64,000 nt of DNA, from contig CAYMIN010000005.1 in assembly GCA_964390495.1 (NCBI GenBank), positions 1 to 64,000 of the forward strand, written 5' to 3'. The DNA is from UBA11051 sp964390495 (GTDB lineage Bacteria; Armatimonadota; Zipacnadia; Zipacnadales; UBA11051). Made by a program: the position numbers and the translations under genes. This document shows, piece by piece, positions 8,929-17,885 of the stretch (the stretch's first letter is position 1; every line of letters starts with the position of its first letter). The notes under the pieces are model-generated. The model was not told the origin of the DNA. It ran no database searches and saw only the letters and a program-made list of their open reading frames with translations.

Positions 8929-9681
8929 ATGAGAATGCCATCCGCCACAGAGAGTATGGTGAGAACAGTCATCATGGTAAGCGTTCTGCTTGCGGTGGCA
9001 GCCGGCTCAGGGGCGCAGGGAACGCTGACAGCACAAGTCGAGCCCTCCGGTACGGTCAGAGTGTCGGCCGGGGGCGCCGAACTGGCGATGATCGAGCTCA
9101 ATGCCCATGCTAGCGGGTGGAAACACGTACCGCAGGCAAGTGCTACGGCGCAAGTCACGGACCTGCCCAACGGGGCCGGCAAGCGCATCACCGGCACCTT
9201 GCCGATCGGCGAGGTAGGCGGCGCGCTCAGCTTCACCCAGACTGTGAAGCCGATTGCGCAGGGGCTACAGCTCGAATATGATGTGAGCGTGGCCCAGACC
9301 GTCACGCTGAACGGTCTGCAGATCTCGATATGCCTGCCCACAGCCCGCTTTGCCGGCAAGGAGCTGCTCATCGGGCAACTCGACCGTGACCCGGAGTACG
9401 GCAGCTTCCCCCAGGAGCTCAACCCCCAGAACTCCCAGGTGTGGTCCGGGGCGGGCGAGCGGGTAGAGGCTGCCAGGGGTACCCCCGAGGCAGTTGCGGC
9501 ACGCCTACGCGCCGCGACCGACATCATCGTTCAGGACCTGCGGCAGTGGAAGCACGAGACCTTCGAGATTCGCTTCCCGGCCATTATGGAAGGCGGTGGC
9601 CGCGAGGTGACCCCGAACGACCGCTTCCACCTCGACTTCACAGTCACCTTCGCAGCAGCCGTGAAGCTTGCCGGCCAGTAG
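8929..9681 (+). CDS. Exported protein of unknown function
   Basis: A 250-residue product with a hydrophobic signal region (VRTVIMVSVLLAVAAGSGAQG) after a short polar start. The rest is beta-rich with no motif I recognise. AGGAGAG lies 7 nt before ATG 8929, and an internal ATG at 8956 could also serve. It is 33 nt after the PPC-domain gene in the same direction, so it probably belongs to the same operon. The alternation of short hydrophobic strands suggests a beta-sandwich, perhaps sugar-binding, but no function should be assigned. Confidence 0.6.
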   Translation: MRMPSATESMVRTVIMVSVLLAVAAGSGAQGTLTAQVEPSGTVRVSAGGAELAMIELNAHASGWKHVPQASATAQVTDLPNGAGKRITGTLPIGEVGGALSFTQTVKPIAQGLQLEYDVSVAQTVTLNGLQISICLPTARFAGKELLIGQLDRDPEYGSFPQELNPQNSQVWSGAGERVEAARGTPEAVAARLRAATDIIVQDLRQWKHETFEIRFPAIMEGGGREVTPNDRFHLDFTVTFAAAVKLAGQ

Positions 9682-9916
9682 CTGCAGTCAACGCTCCTCT
9701 ACCGTTCACCGGCCTCAGCAACTCGCTTTGGACAGCCCGCCATGCCTCAAACACTCCAGTGGCTGGCAGGGGCGACCAAGAAAAGCCACACTTGACGTGG
9801 CGATTGAGATGCCGTTCAATAGGGGTCAAGACTGCGGGGGCTAGTACCGCGCGTTTCAACCCCAGTTGACGACAGATTCGTAGATGCCCCCATGTGTAAT
9901 GCTAGGAGATAATGAG

Positions 9917-11308
9917 ATGGTCTCTGTGATAATTTCCTTCGCGACTGAGGACTTCGTGACACCCGAGACTGATGATGCTCTGGGCTGGCTGGCTGAGGAG
10001 CTGACGCAGCGGGATGTTGCCGGCTGCTTTGCGATGGTCGGTGACAAGGCGCGCGCGCTCCGTGACCGCGGCCGCCGGGACATCATCGCCAGGGTTGCTG
10101 AGCATGAGGTGGATTATCACTCCAACGACCATCACTTCTTCCCTCCGATGGCGACGACCATCGAGGAAATGACGTGGGACGAGGGCGTGGCGTGGGTGCT
10201 GGCCCACGAAGCGCCCGGCCTGACAGACCTGGAGGAGCTCTTCGATCAACGTCCCGCAGCGTGGGTAATGACCGACGGCCACTGGACCGCCCAGAGCCTC
10301 TGTGCGTTCCGCCTGCTGGGTATGGAGGTATACGGGCTGCGGGGGTTTGCCTGGAGGAAGCCGCAGCTCTGGTCGTACATGAACATGGTCAGCCCGGCCT
10401 ACAGCATCGGACTGGACCAGTACATTCGGGAGCCGGGCGAGGCTGCAGACCTCCTCGGCAAGGCGGCCGCCGAGTTCGAGCAGACGGTGACATCCATGGG
10501 CGAGGACCCGTTGATCGTGTACGGGACCCATCCGTGCATGTGGGCCTGTGAGACTTTTTATGACCTGCACAATATCAAGCGTCGCGGGCGAGTGCCGGCC
10601 AAGGCGAAGTGGCAGCCCGCTCCGCTACTGCCGCGTTGGCGACACCGGCGCGACCGCCAATTCTTCGGTATGTGGCTGGACTATCTGCGCGACTGCGACG
10701 TTGAGTTCATCACCTACGGCCAACTTGCCGACCGGTATGCTCAGCCCGTAAACGAGTGGCTGACCCGCTCGCAACTGGCCTCACTGGCGCGGCAAGTACG
10801 CAAGCGGTTCGCAGCCGCGAAGGTTGGCGGGAGGTTTTACAGCGCTGCCGAGGTCCTGGCGGCGTTGTGCTGGGCGCTTGCCAGATATGAAGATGATGCG
10901 CTCCCTGCTCGTGTGCCGATGCGGCGGCCCCTGGGGCCGGTGGAGACACCAGCAGGCCTCACCAAGCCGTCAACGGTAACGGCTCATGCAACGCTGACCG
11001 CGGCAGGCAAAGCCGATGTATATATCGGCGACCACCACCGTCTGCCGGCGCAAGTTAAAGTTGGTCGCAGGCGTCTTGGGCCTGCCGAGTTGCTTGCTCT
11101 CACTGCGGAAGCGTATCTGGCGGTGGCAGAGGGCGGAAAGCCGGGCGCGATCAAGCTCTCTGGCGGGCCGGATTGCCCTCAGGAAGAAGAACACCTGGCT
11201 GGTGCCCGCATCCAGTCATACGGCCTCCGGAAGGACTACCACCCGCCACGCCTGCTCGAGCAGATCCGCCTGCAGAGCTGGACGCTGAAACCGGCTTCAC
11301 GCCGGTAG
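9917..11308 (+). CDS. NodB/polysaccharide-deacetylase-like protein, activity uncertain
   Basis: A 463-residue cytosolic-looking protein. The N-terminal part (VSVIISFATEDFVTPETDDALGWL ... GCFAMVGDKARAL ... VDYHSNDHHF) has the strand and acid layout of the NodB-like deacetylase barrel: an early Asp and an H.N.HH motif in place of the canonical H(S/T)xxH. The ~130 C-terminal residues form a separate unrecognised domain. Start 9917 is chosen because AGGAGA sits 7 nt upstream; the frame extends to 9884. A spacer of 235 nt separates it from the preceding gene, and nothing firm is seen there. Relatives are often annotated only as hypothetical proteins in polysaccharide loci. A metal-dependent deacetylase is possible. 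Confidence 0.6.
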   Translation: MVSVIISFATEDFVTPETDDALGWLAEELTQRDVAGCFAMVGDKARALRDRGRRDIIARVAEHEVDYHSNDHHFFPPMATTIEEMTWDEGVAWVLAHEAPGLTDLEELFDQRPAAWVMTDGHWTAQSLCAFRLLGMEVYGLRGFAWRKPQLWSYMNMVSPAYSIGLDQYIREPGEAADLLGKAAAEFEQTVTSMGEDPLIVYGTHPCMWACETFYDLHNIKRRGRVPAKAKWQPAPLLPRWRHRRDRQFFGMWLDYLRDCDVEFITYGQLADRYAQPVNEWLTRSQLASLARQVRKRFAAAKVGGRFYSAAEVLAALCWALARYEDDALPARVPMRRPLGPVETPAGLTKPSTVTAHATLTAAGKADVYIGDHHRLPAQVKVGRRRLGPAELLALTAEAYLAVAEGGKPGAIKLSGGPDCPQEEEHLAGARIQSYGLRKDYHPPRLLEQIRLQSWTLKPASRR

Positions 11309-11470
11309 GCGGTCATCCCTCGTGCTGCAACCGAAGGCCCCCACGAGCGTTCTATAATCAGGCGCCCGCCCTGATGGCTTGATCTCCTGGCGGCCATGTC
11401 AAATTGCTCCGGAAGCTCTTAGAGTCTCCCTCTAGTTCAGAACGTGATCCCTAAATTCTCTGCATGCATC

Positions 11471-11499
11471 TTGACATCAGGAGGGATATTGTATACAGT
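11471..11499 (+). promoter_or_regulatory. Sigma-70-type promoter for the GntR gene
   Basis: TTGACA (11471-11476) is followed after 17 nt by TACAGT (11494-11499). This is a good -35 and a fair -10 at consensus spacing, about 60 nt before the gntR-type start. A shifted TATACA at 11492 is an alternative -10 with a 15-nt spacer. The -10 lies inside the first TTGTATAC operator-like site. Confidence 0.5.
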
Positions 11500-11543
11500 A
11501 TGGCGAAATACAGCATACAATAAGTCACAATAATGCATACAAT
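11488..11543. promoter_or_regulatory. Cluster of three TATACAA operator-like sites
   Basis: ATTGTATAC (11488-11496), GCATACAAT (11513-11521) and GCATACAAT (11535-11543). The first is the inverse of the other two; the last two start 22 nt apart, i.e. about two helical turns. TTGTATACAA-like palindromes are common operators of FCD-type GntR regulators. Their position over and just after the promoter suggests self-repression by the protein encoded at 11561. Confidence 0.6.
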
Positions 11544-11560
11544 CTATCCAGCAGGATGAG

Positions 11561-12265
11561 ATGAAGATGGCGAGCGACAGCCTCACGGAGAGCATTCGCA
11601 AGAAGCTGATTGGGAAGATAGTCGCTGGAGAATTGCTCCCCGGCGACCACATCGTGGAGGCGGAGATAGCCAGCGAACTTGGCGTAAGCCGTACCCCTGT
11701 GCGCGACGCCTTGCAGGCGCTGATGACGCACGGCATCTTGGTCAGGCGGGCCCACCACGGCTGTTTTGTGGCTGAGCCCGGGCCCCTGGACCTCAGTCGC
11801 GCACTGCAGGCTCGCGAAGCGCTTGAGGGAATGGCGGCGCGGCTGATGGCTTCAGAACACAGCGTTGAGGATGTCGCTCAGCTTCGAGAGCTGCACGAGA
11901 TGATGATTGCAGCTTCCTCGGATGACGACTACTTCGGCTATAGAACTCTCCACTACAGCTTCCACTCCCAGATTATCAGGGGCTCTCGCAATGAGTATAT
12001 TGAGTACTACTCCGGCGTAGAGCTCTTTATTTTGAAGTGTCTGATCAACTACCCGCTGTCCTTTGTCGTCCCGGATATGCACGTGGAGCGCCCGATATCC
12101 CACATGGACATAATCAGTGCCATCCAGGCCAGTGATGCGGATGCCGCTGAGACTGCCATGCGAGGCCATATCGCGCATACAAGAGCGCGCCTGCTGCGTT
12201 GGCGCGAGCGCAATAGAGACCGCCTCAAGGCAACGGGCGTTGAGCTGGAGTATGGACGGGCGTAA
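11561..12265 (+). CDS. GntR-family transcriptional regulator, FCD (FadR-like) subfamily
   Basis: A 234-residue regulator. Residues ~5-75 form a winged helix of GntR type (LTESIRKKLIGKIVAGELLPGDHIVEAEIASELGVSRTPVRDALQ region, then GILVRRAHHGCFVAEP). Residues ~85-215 are the all-helical FCD effector domain with the usual acidic and His metal or ligand positions (ELHEMMIAA, YRTLHYSFHSQII, DADAAETAMRGHIAHTRARLL). FCD regulators usually sense sugar acids or other small carboxylates. The upstream operator cluster points to autoregulation. Neighbours are a pseudopilin and a heparinase-type lyase, so control of a uronate-related locus is plausible but unproven. ATG 11561 lies close to an internal ATG at 11567, and either could be used. 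Confidence 0.9.
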   Translation: MKMASDSLTESIRKKLIGKIVAGELLPGDHIVEAEIASELGVSRTPVRDALQALMTHGILVRRAHHGCFVAEPGPLDLSRALQAREALEGMAARLMASEHSVEDVAQLRELHEMMIAASSDDDYFGYRTLHYSFHSQIIRGSRNEYIEYYSGVELFILKCLINYPLSFVVPDMHVERPISHMDIISAIQASDADAAETAMRGHIAHTRARLLRWRERNRDRLKATGVELEYGRA

Positions 12266-12439
12266 CTCGACAACAGGATGCTGAACCCGCAGTCGCCGCC
12301 GATGCTTTGGCGTTTCTCGGCAGATGAGCGTCGTACTCGAGCCGCACCGATCATCGGCTGAGGCGGCCCCACGAAATCGAATTCGCGCCCGTCTCGCGTG
12401 GCTGTCAAGAATGGGAGTAGGTTTCGGAAGGAGAGACGG

Positions 12440-13081
12440 ATGATGCAGCAGCGCAACGGCTTCACCCTTATCGAATTGCTGGTGGTGATCGCGATTATCG
12501 CGATCCTCGCAGCAATTCTTTTCCCGGTATTCGCCAGGGCACGCGAAAAGGCGCGAGACGCCTCTTGCCTAAGCAATACCAAAGAGATTACCCTCGGCAT
12601 AGTCATGTACTGTGACGACTATGATGGCGGTTACCCATTGCGCTATTATACGGCCAGTGGGGCACCATGCAGGACTCTATATTGGCCCTGGCTAGTGATG
12701 CCCTACGTACACCTGGGCACCGCACGCGGCGGCGTCCAGGGCATATTCAAGTGCCCCTCCTTTCGGGCTAGGGAGCACCAGTATGCCTACACCGATTGGA
12801 TCTGTGGGGCTTACAGCCACTATGGTATCAACTCAGCAAGCGCCTTCAACCAAAAGAAGGACTGTGAGATCAACAAACCATCTGAGACGGCCCTCATAGG
12901 CGAGGCCTCCTACTACAGCGCTGCCTATGGCGGTTATGCTGGCTACTTCCTGTGGTACGGCCCGTGGAACGATCTAAGTCGCTATGACCACAATGACCGG
13001 GCGAACATCGGGTATTGTGACGGGCACGCCAAGGGCGGCACCAGGCAGTTCCATGTGGCGACTTTGAATCGCAACCCGTAA
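12440..13081 (+). CDS. Type II secretion/type IV pilus-like pseudopilin (DUF1559-type)
   Basis: A 213-residue protein beginning MMQQRNGFTLIELLVVIAII, a textbook prepilin leader with cleavage between Gly and Phe. The ~20-residue hydrophobic helix that follows runs into FPVFARAREKAR. The globular part ends in RANIGYCDGHAKGG, the H-x-G signature at the C-terminus of DUF1559/SBP_bac_10-type pseudopilins (NFxFADGHV-like). Start 12440 has GGAAGGAG just upstream, and the in-frame extension to 12398 would put charged residues before the leader. Proteins of this type occur in dozens of copies in Armatimonadota and Planctomycetes, and most are of unknown individual role. The FPVFARAREKAR form is the best lineage clue in the window. 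Confidence 0.9.
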   Translation: MMQQRNGFTLIELLVVIAIIAILAAILFPVFARAREKARDASCLSNTKEITLGIVMYCDDYDGGYPLRYYTASGAPCRTLYWPWLVMPYVHLGTARGGVQGIFKCPSFRAREHQYAYTDWICGAYSHYGINSASAFNQKKDCEINKPSETALIGEASYYSAAYGGYAGYFLWYGPWNDLSRYDHNDRANIGYCDGHAKGGTRQFHVATLNRNP

Positions 13082-13135
13082 GCCCGGCATCTTCCACCCC
13101 ACCAGAAGTGAATCGGACTGAGTGAGGTATGACCA

Positions 13136-15313
13136 ATGGCACAGACGAGCGTGGCACTGTTGACTGCAATCTGCCTAGTGGCAGCGGCGCTGCTCGGCCT
13201 GGCGCCGACGCGAGCCGATGATGAAGCATGGCTGTCGAAGATCCGTCCCGATCATCCCCGCCTGTTCTTCAACGCCGATAGGTGGCCGGCTGTCAAAGAA
13301 CGTGCGCTGACGGTTGAAAAGGACCACTATGCAAAGATCAAGGCGCATGCTGACGGTCCACCCCCAAAGCACGAATGGTCTCAGATTGATCGGCCCGCTC
13401 CACTGCTTGGCAGCGATGTCGAGGTGCGCGACTGGGGCGACCAGCTTATGAGCTCGGCCTTTGTCTATCGTGTCGAGCCCACCGCCACACGCCTGGCTGA
13501 CATCAAGGCCAAGCTGCGCGCCAGTGTGGAGTACTATCACGCCTGTTATGACCAGGGCATGGCGGTCGCCTGGACCGGCGGTAGTCGTATCGGGGCGATG
13601 TGCGCGCTCGATTGGCTGTGGGACGAGTTCTCCTATCAGGAACGTCAAGAGATCGGGCAAGGTTTGCTCGAACACGTCCGGCAGGCGCTCTTCAAGCCTG
13701 GAATCGAGCGACGGGCCGGGGTGGGGTCTACGCCTCACAGGCAGAGCATGTACGGAGTCGTCAGCCTGGCACTGCCCGCGGGACTACTTTTCTATAACGA
13801 GGGCATAGATGACGAGCAGGCGCTGGAGCTTCTCAAGTTCGGATACGAGGTCAACACGCAAATGTTGGCATTTCGCGCTGAGGCAGCCCTCGATGACGGC
13901 GGCGGAGCCAGCTCCTGCCTGCCTTACCAGTTCGGCAAGTACATGCAGGCGGAATGGAATTTCATGTTCCTGTGGGGAGCAGCTACAGGAGAGAACCTCG
14001 CCTCCGAATGGCCGTACCTTGCCCTGCATCCCAACTACGTCATGTGGAATCTGCTTCCTGGCGGGCATGAATTCGGCTACGGTAGTGCATATCACATCTA
14101 CGGCGGTGGCAACAATATAGATGTTATGGGCTGGCTGTACACCCATCTGTCGCAGTATATGCACTTCTTTGCTGAATCTCACCCGCAAATGGCGGCCCTA
14201 GCTCACCACCTCAGAGATGAAATAGGCGGCAGCTTCACCTCCGAGTTCGGGTCCGTGTATCCCTTCCTGCTCACCGGCCTTGAGCACGCACCCCCCCCGC
14301 AGGTGCCCAGTGGTCTGCCACCGGCACGTCACTTCGAGAACATGGGTCAGGTGTTCATGCGTAGCGGAACCGGACCGGATGACACCTACGCCATGTTCGC
14401 ATGCGGCGGCATCGTTGACATGCACCGCCATTTCGACGCTATCCACTTCAGCATCTACAAGCAGGGCTTTCTGGCTCTGGACACCGGCGCTCGCGAAGGC
14501 AACACCGATAATGTGGCAAACTACTTCAACCAGACGATTGCCCACAATTGCCTGCTTTTCGCGGACAAGGGGCAGATCAAGCAGGTGGGGTCCGCAGTCC
14601 TGGCTTTCGAGACCGATCCGCTTTTCACTTACGTTGCCGGCGACGCCACTGCGGTCTATCCGCAAAGCACCTGCGAGTTGATGGTGCGCCAGTTCGTATT
14701 CATCCCACCGGACCATTTCCTGGTCTGCGACCGCGCGGTGTCAACACAGGCCGAGTACTCCAAGACCTGGCTGCTACACCACGCCAACGAGCCGGCATTA
14801 TCCGGCAACACCTGGCATTCAGACCAGGATCGAGGGCGCATCTTCTGTCGCACGCTTCTGCCGGAGGATGCCGTGCTTGAGAAGGTCGGCGGGCCGGGCA
14901 AGGAGTTCTGGGTGAATGGCGTCAACTACCCGCTCGATGCAGGTCTTTCCGAGAGCATGAAAAAGGCCGGATACGATCCGGAGCAGTTCAAGAAAGAGTA
15001 TGATGAGGTGCCCGAGCTGGCGGGCCGCTGGCGCATGGAAGTCAAGCCCCGAAACCCACGCAAAGAGGATGTCTTCCTGCACCTAATCCAGGTCGGTGAC
15101 CAGACCTTGCAGGAGATGTCGGAGACACAGGTGGCAAGCGATGAAGCTGAGGTGACTGTGACATTCGACGCGCTGAACAAGCGCGTGACACTGAGCTTCG
15201 CCACGGTGGGCGCTGTGGGCGGCCACATCAGGATCCAGCAAGGCGCCGAGGTGCTGGTGGACCGCGACCTGACGCACGAGGTCATGCCCCAGGCGGGCCT
15301 GGCGCTTATGTAG
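13136..15313 (+). CDS. Heparinase II/III-like exported polysaccharide lyase
   Basis: A 725-residue protein with a signal peptide (cut near PTRADD). Residues ~35-400 fit the alpha/alpha-toroid half (HPRLFFNADRWPAVKERA, then ALDWLWDEFSYQERQEIG, then helical repeats). The C-terminal beta-sandwich half carries DMHRHFDAIHFSIYKQGFLALDTG with His430, His432 and Asp434, matching the H.H.D...F....G..L..D.G pattern of the heparinase II/III family. The reaction expected is beta-elimination of a uronic-acid polysaccharide in the periplasm or outside the cell. The particular polymer (heparan, alginate or other) cannot be told. It follows the pseudopilin gene by 54 nt in the same direction. Together with the PL8 end at 1-699 it supports a glycosaminoglycan-like or alginate-like diet. 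Confidence 0.85.
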   Translation: MAQTSVALLTAICLVAAALLGLAPTRADDEAWLSKIRPDHPRLFFNADRWPAVKERALTVEKDHYAKIKAHADGPPPKHEWSQIDRPAPLLGSDVEVRDWGDQLMSSAFVYRVEPTATRLADIKAKLRASVEYYHACYDQGMAVAWTGGSRIGAMCALDWLWDEFSYQERQEIGQGLLEHVRQALFKPGIERRAGVGSTPHRQSMYGVVSLALPAGLLFYNEGIDDEQALELLKFGYEVNTQMLAFRAEAALDDGGGASSCLPYQFGKYMQAEWNFMFLWGAATGENLASEWPYLALHPNYVMWNLLPGGHEFGYGSAYHIYGGGNNIDVMGWLYTHLSQYMHFFAESHPQMAALAHHLRDEIGGSFTSEFGSVYPFLLTGLEHAPPPQVPSGLPPARHFENMGQVFMRSGTGPDDTYAMFACGGIVDMHRHFDAIHFSIYKQGFLALDTGAREGNTDNVANYFNQTIAHNCLLFADKGQIKQVGSAVLAFETDPLFTYVAGDATAVYPQSTCELMVRQFVFIPPDHFLVCDRAVSTQAEYSKTWLLHHANEPALSGNTWHSDQDRGRIFCRTLLPEDAVLEKVGGPGKEFWVNGVNYPLDAGLSESMKKAGYDPEQFKKEYDEVPELAGRWRMEVKPRNPRKEDVFLHLIQVGDQTLQEMSETQVASDEAEVTVTFDALNKRVTLSFATVGAVGGHIRIQQGAEVLVDRDLTHEVMPQAGLALM

Positions 15314-15396
15314 TAGTATCTCCGACAGTCGCACTATCTCCGAGCGGCAGGCCGGACGCTGCAAAGGCGTTGCATTTGAGGGAGCTAGTGAGATTC

Positions 15397-16452
15397 ATGG
15401 AAGTGTGGAACAGCAGTCCGCAGTGGCCATGGCGTTACGAACAGGACATCCGCAAGTACCTGGAGGTGCCGGATTATTGGCTCGTAGGATATGAGGAAGT
15501 CAGCGGATACCTGCGAGCCCTGCAGAGAGGACAACTTGACTGCATTGGGCATAGCGCAGGTGGTCGGCCGATAAGCGCCGTCTATTACGGCCCGGAGCGG
15601 CCCGAGCGGAAACTGTGCGTTGCCGGCGGCACCCACGCCACGGAAACCGAAGGGGTTGCCGCAGTGGTCAACCTCATCAGCGCGCTTGAGACCGGCCGGG
15701 ACCTACGGGGGCAGCAATGGCCGGCACTGCAGCGTGCGGCCAGGCGCGTGGGCTTCTATCTTGTGCCCTTCCACAATCCCGACGCGGCCGCCCGCAGCCT
15801 GGTCAAAAGCTATGTCGGCATGCCCTTCGAGACGGTACAACGCCTGCATAACGGGCTGTGGCGCAACCGCCAGGTGGTGCAGGCCCGGCGGATTTTCGGC
15901 CCGTGGACAGAAACCTCGGACCTGACCGGCAGACTGGACCAAATTGCCTATCTGGGGGCGCGGTTCAATGACGCCGGACGGCTGGTTAACCGGCCCTGTT
16001 CCCGCAAGCAGACGATGTGCGTCGAGACCCGACAGCTACTTGAGTTCATCAAAGCAAACAAAGTTGACTGCTATATGGACATGCACTCGGCGAGCTGTCC
16101 GCCGGAGCAGTCTATCTGCCCATGGCTGGGTATATGCCATCCGCATCAGACTAGCGGTGATCACCGGCTGCTGGTGAAGCTACAGAAGCTCACGGGGCAA
16201 CTGACCAAGCGCGCGGGTGGGCCTGATGTGGAGATGGGCTATAAGAGCGAGCACAGATGGAGCAATACCGCCTTCTTCTCCGCGAACCTTGGGACCTATG
16301 GTTTCACCTACGAGGAGCACGCCGGCTGGGAGGGGATGTTTCCGCCCGATTGGACGCCGGAAGACATCTGGCTGGCCAACACCTATAACGGTATGTACAC
16401 AATCCTGGGACTCGCTCAGGCGCTGCTGCAGGTGCCATCGCCCTGGAAATAG
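15397..16452 (+). CDS. M14-family zinc carboxypeptidase-like protein
   Basis: A 351-residue protein with the M14 layout: zinc ligands His80 and Glu83 in GGTHATETEG, a third ligand His230 in CYMDMHSAS, and a candidate catalytic Glu306/307 in FTYEEHAG near the C-terminus. A GHSAGGRPI motif precedes the first ligand pair, as in the family (G.S..GR.I). No clear signal peptide is present, so the location is uncertain. ATG 15397 was chosen; a TTG at 15370 would add nine residues. The spacing from a GAGGGA is about 12 nt for the ATG. It sits between a lyase and a deacetylase-like gene, all co-directional. Related M14 proteins also cleave amide bonds in peptidoglycan or modified sugars, so peptide cleavage is not certain. 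Confidence 0.75.
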   Translation: MEVWNSSPQWPWRYEQDIRKYLEVPDYWLVGYEEVSGYLRALQRGQLDCIGHSAGGRPISAVYYGPERPERKLCVAGGTHATETEGVAAVVNLISALETGRDLRGQQWPALQRAARRVGFYLVPFHNPDAAARSLVKSYVGMPFETVQRLHNGLWRNRQVVQARRIFGPWTETSDLTGRLDQIAYLGARFNDAGRLVNRPCSRKQTMCVETRQLLEFIKANKVDCYMDMHSASCPPEQSICPWLGICHPHQTSGDHRLLVKLQKLTGQLTKRAGGPDVEMGYKSEHRWSNTAFFSANLGTYGFTYEEHAGWEGMFPPDWTPEDIWLANTYNGMYTILGLAQALLQVPSPWK

Positions 16453-16497
16453 CGGCGAGCTTCGCACCTCCGTGAGATCACAAGGGAGACAGTTTCT

Positions 16498-17577
16498 ATG
16501 TTGCGTATCGAAGAACCCTTCCACGGTGCGGTTCTCAATCACCGGTACGGTGTCCAGACCGACGAAGGCTTGACCATCACTGTGACCGGACAGGCGCCGC
16601 CTTACGGCACAGTCACTATCAATGATGTGCCGGCCACGATCAAGAGTGGACGCCTTCACTGCGAGGTTACCGTAACGCAGCCGGAGCAGGATATCACCGC
16701 CAGCTATCGGGGCAGCTACGGCCACCAGCAGCACACCGTGCGTGTGGTGTGGGATCGTTACTCGCAGCCGCGCTACCGTTTCGCCATTGACGACAACATC
16801 TACTGGCTGCGCGACGTTGTTTGTAAAGGCTATCAGTCTTTATTCGATTGCCCCTATTTTGCCATGCTGCGTAAGCTCCATAAGGAATACGGCACCAAAT
16901 TCGTGCTGAATATCTACTACGAATGCGAGGACGGGTTTCAGATTACCGAGTTCCCGGACCGCTATCGGGGCGAGTTTGAGGACAATGCCGACTGGCTGGT
17001 GTTGTCCTTCCACGCTTATGCCAACATGCCGAACCGTCCCTACCAGTACGCCTCCGCTGAGAAGCTGATCTCCGATATGAATATGGTCGAGGAGCAAATA
17101 GTCCGCTTCGCCGGGGAACGGACGCTCGCCCCTCCTGCTCAGATCCACTGGGCAATGGTCCTTCCGGAGGCGATACCGGCACTATTTGACAAGGGCGTGC
17201 GGGTACTATCCGGGTTCTTCTCGCCCTACCCGCAGGGCTATGATATCAACTATTGGCTCGACCCGGTCCGGTCCGAGTACCTGTGGAATCACGAGGCCCT
17301 GAAGGATTTTGACACGGGGATTGTCTTTTCACGCATGGACATCGTGTGCAACACCACGCCGGTCGAGCAGGTGGTACCCACTCTGGAGCCACTTTATGAC
17401 AATCCGGAACAGGCCGAAATTATGGACATGATCACCCATGAGCAGTTGTTCTGGCCCTTTCATCCGGCCAATCTGCCGGATCACTGGGAGCGGTGTGAGA
17501 CCGCGATCAGGTGGGTGAGCGAGCGCGGCTATGAACCGGCGTTTTTGCACGAGGGATTGTTAGGCAGCCCGCAGTAA
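16498..17577 (+). CDS. Deacetylase/NodB-fold-like protein of unknown activity
   Basis: A 359-residue protein. Residues ~1-85 form a beta-sandwich with Ig-like pattern (LTITVTGQAPPYGTVTINDVPA). Residues ~95-350 (FAIDDNIYWLRDV ... GTKFVLNIYY ... WLVLSFHAYANMPNRPY) have the strand order of a polysaccharide-deacetylase-like barrel: an early Asp-Asp pair and a later S-F-H-A segment. Similar proteins are annotated loosely as polysaccharide deacetylase or hypothetical. There is no signal peptide. GGGAG lies ~10 nt before ATG 16498, and the gene starts 46 nt after the M14 gene, suggesting a shared transcript. Metal-dependent hydrolysis is likely but the substrate is unknown. Confidence 0.6.
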   Translation: MLRIEEPFHGAVLNHRYGVQTDEGLTITVTGQAPPYGTVTINDVPATIKSGRLHCEVTVTQPEQDITASYRGSYGHQQHTVRVVWDRYSQPRYRFAIDDNIYWLRDVVCKGYQSLFDCPYFAMLRKLHKEYGTKFVLNIYYECEDGFQITEFPDRYRGEFEDNADWLVLSFHAYANMPNRPYQYASAEKLISDMNMVEEQIVRFAGERTLAPPAQIHWAMVLPEAIPALFDKGVRVLSGFFSPYPQGYDINYWLDPVRSEYLWNHEALKDFDTGIVFSRMDIVCNTTPVEQVVPTLEPLYDNPEQAEIMDMITHEQLFWPFHPANLPDHWERCETAIRWVSERGYEPAFLHEGLLGSPQ

Positions 17578-17639
17578 GGCGCCTGGGTTGACGGTCGCTG
17601 CAGCCCCCCGTGTTGTCTGGTTGGCTCCGCGCTCTGTCG

Positions 17640-17759
17640 AGAAGCTCTCTGCGACATCTGTCGGCGATTCGCTACCTGCGGCGCGAACATGCTTCGCGGC
17701 TCGGTGTATCCGCTACCCCTTTCAATCTCTAGCCCTCCCGAGCAGAGTCTAGACCTGCA
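17640..17759 (-). pseudogene. Decayed IS3-family transposase fragment (OrfA start region)
   Basis: Read on the minus strand, this stretch aligns base for base with the fragment at 22063-22210. Both begin TGCAGGTCTA, share an ACACCGAGCC core about 50 nt in, and then drift. The translation IERGSGYTEPRSMFAPQ matches the start of IS3-type OrfA (MKR.RYTEEQIV.AL) as seen in the other copy. It has lost its start codon and frame. The common outer end starting with TG suggests the insertion-sequence terminus. It lies directly upstream of the glycyl radical enzyme promoter. Confidence 0.5.
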
Positions 17760-17815
17760 GCGCCCGCGACTGGATCGTGATCCGGCGCGAGCTACGGACA
17801 ATACCCGCTGACGAT

Positions 17816-17843
17816 TTGCTTCAGCGCCCCGGTGGGGTATAAT
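17816..17843 (+). promoter_or_regulatory. Sigma-70-type promoter for the glycyl radical enzyme operon
   Basis: TTGCTT (17816-17821), a 16-nt spacer, and a perfect TATAAT (17838-17843) stand 43 nt before the ATG at 17886. This argues against the in-frame ATG at 17832, which would lie inside the promoter. Confidence 0.6.
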
Positions 17844-17885
17844 TGGGGCCAAAGACGCCTGGCCGATAGAGGGGAAGCTACCAGG

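Noticed and set aside
17832..17885. Upstream ATG at 17832 as start of the glycyl radical enzyme
   Set aside because: It lies within the TATAAT promoter region, has no ribosome site, and the ATG at 17886 fits the family start.
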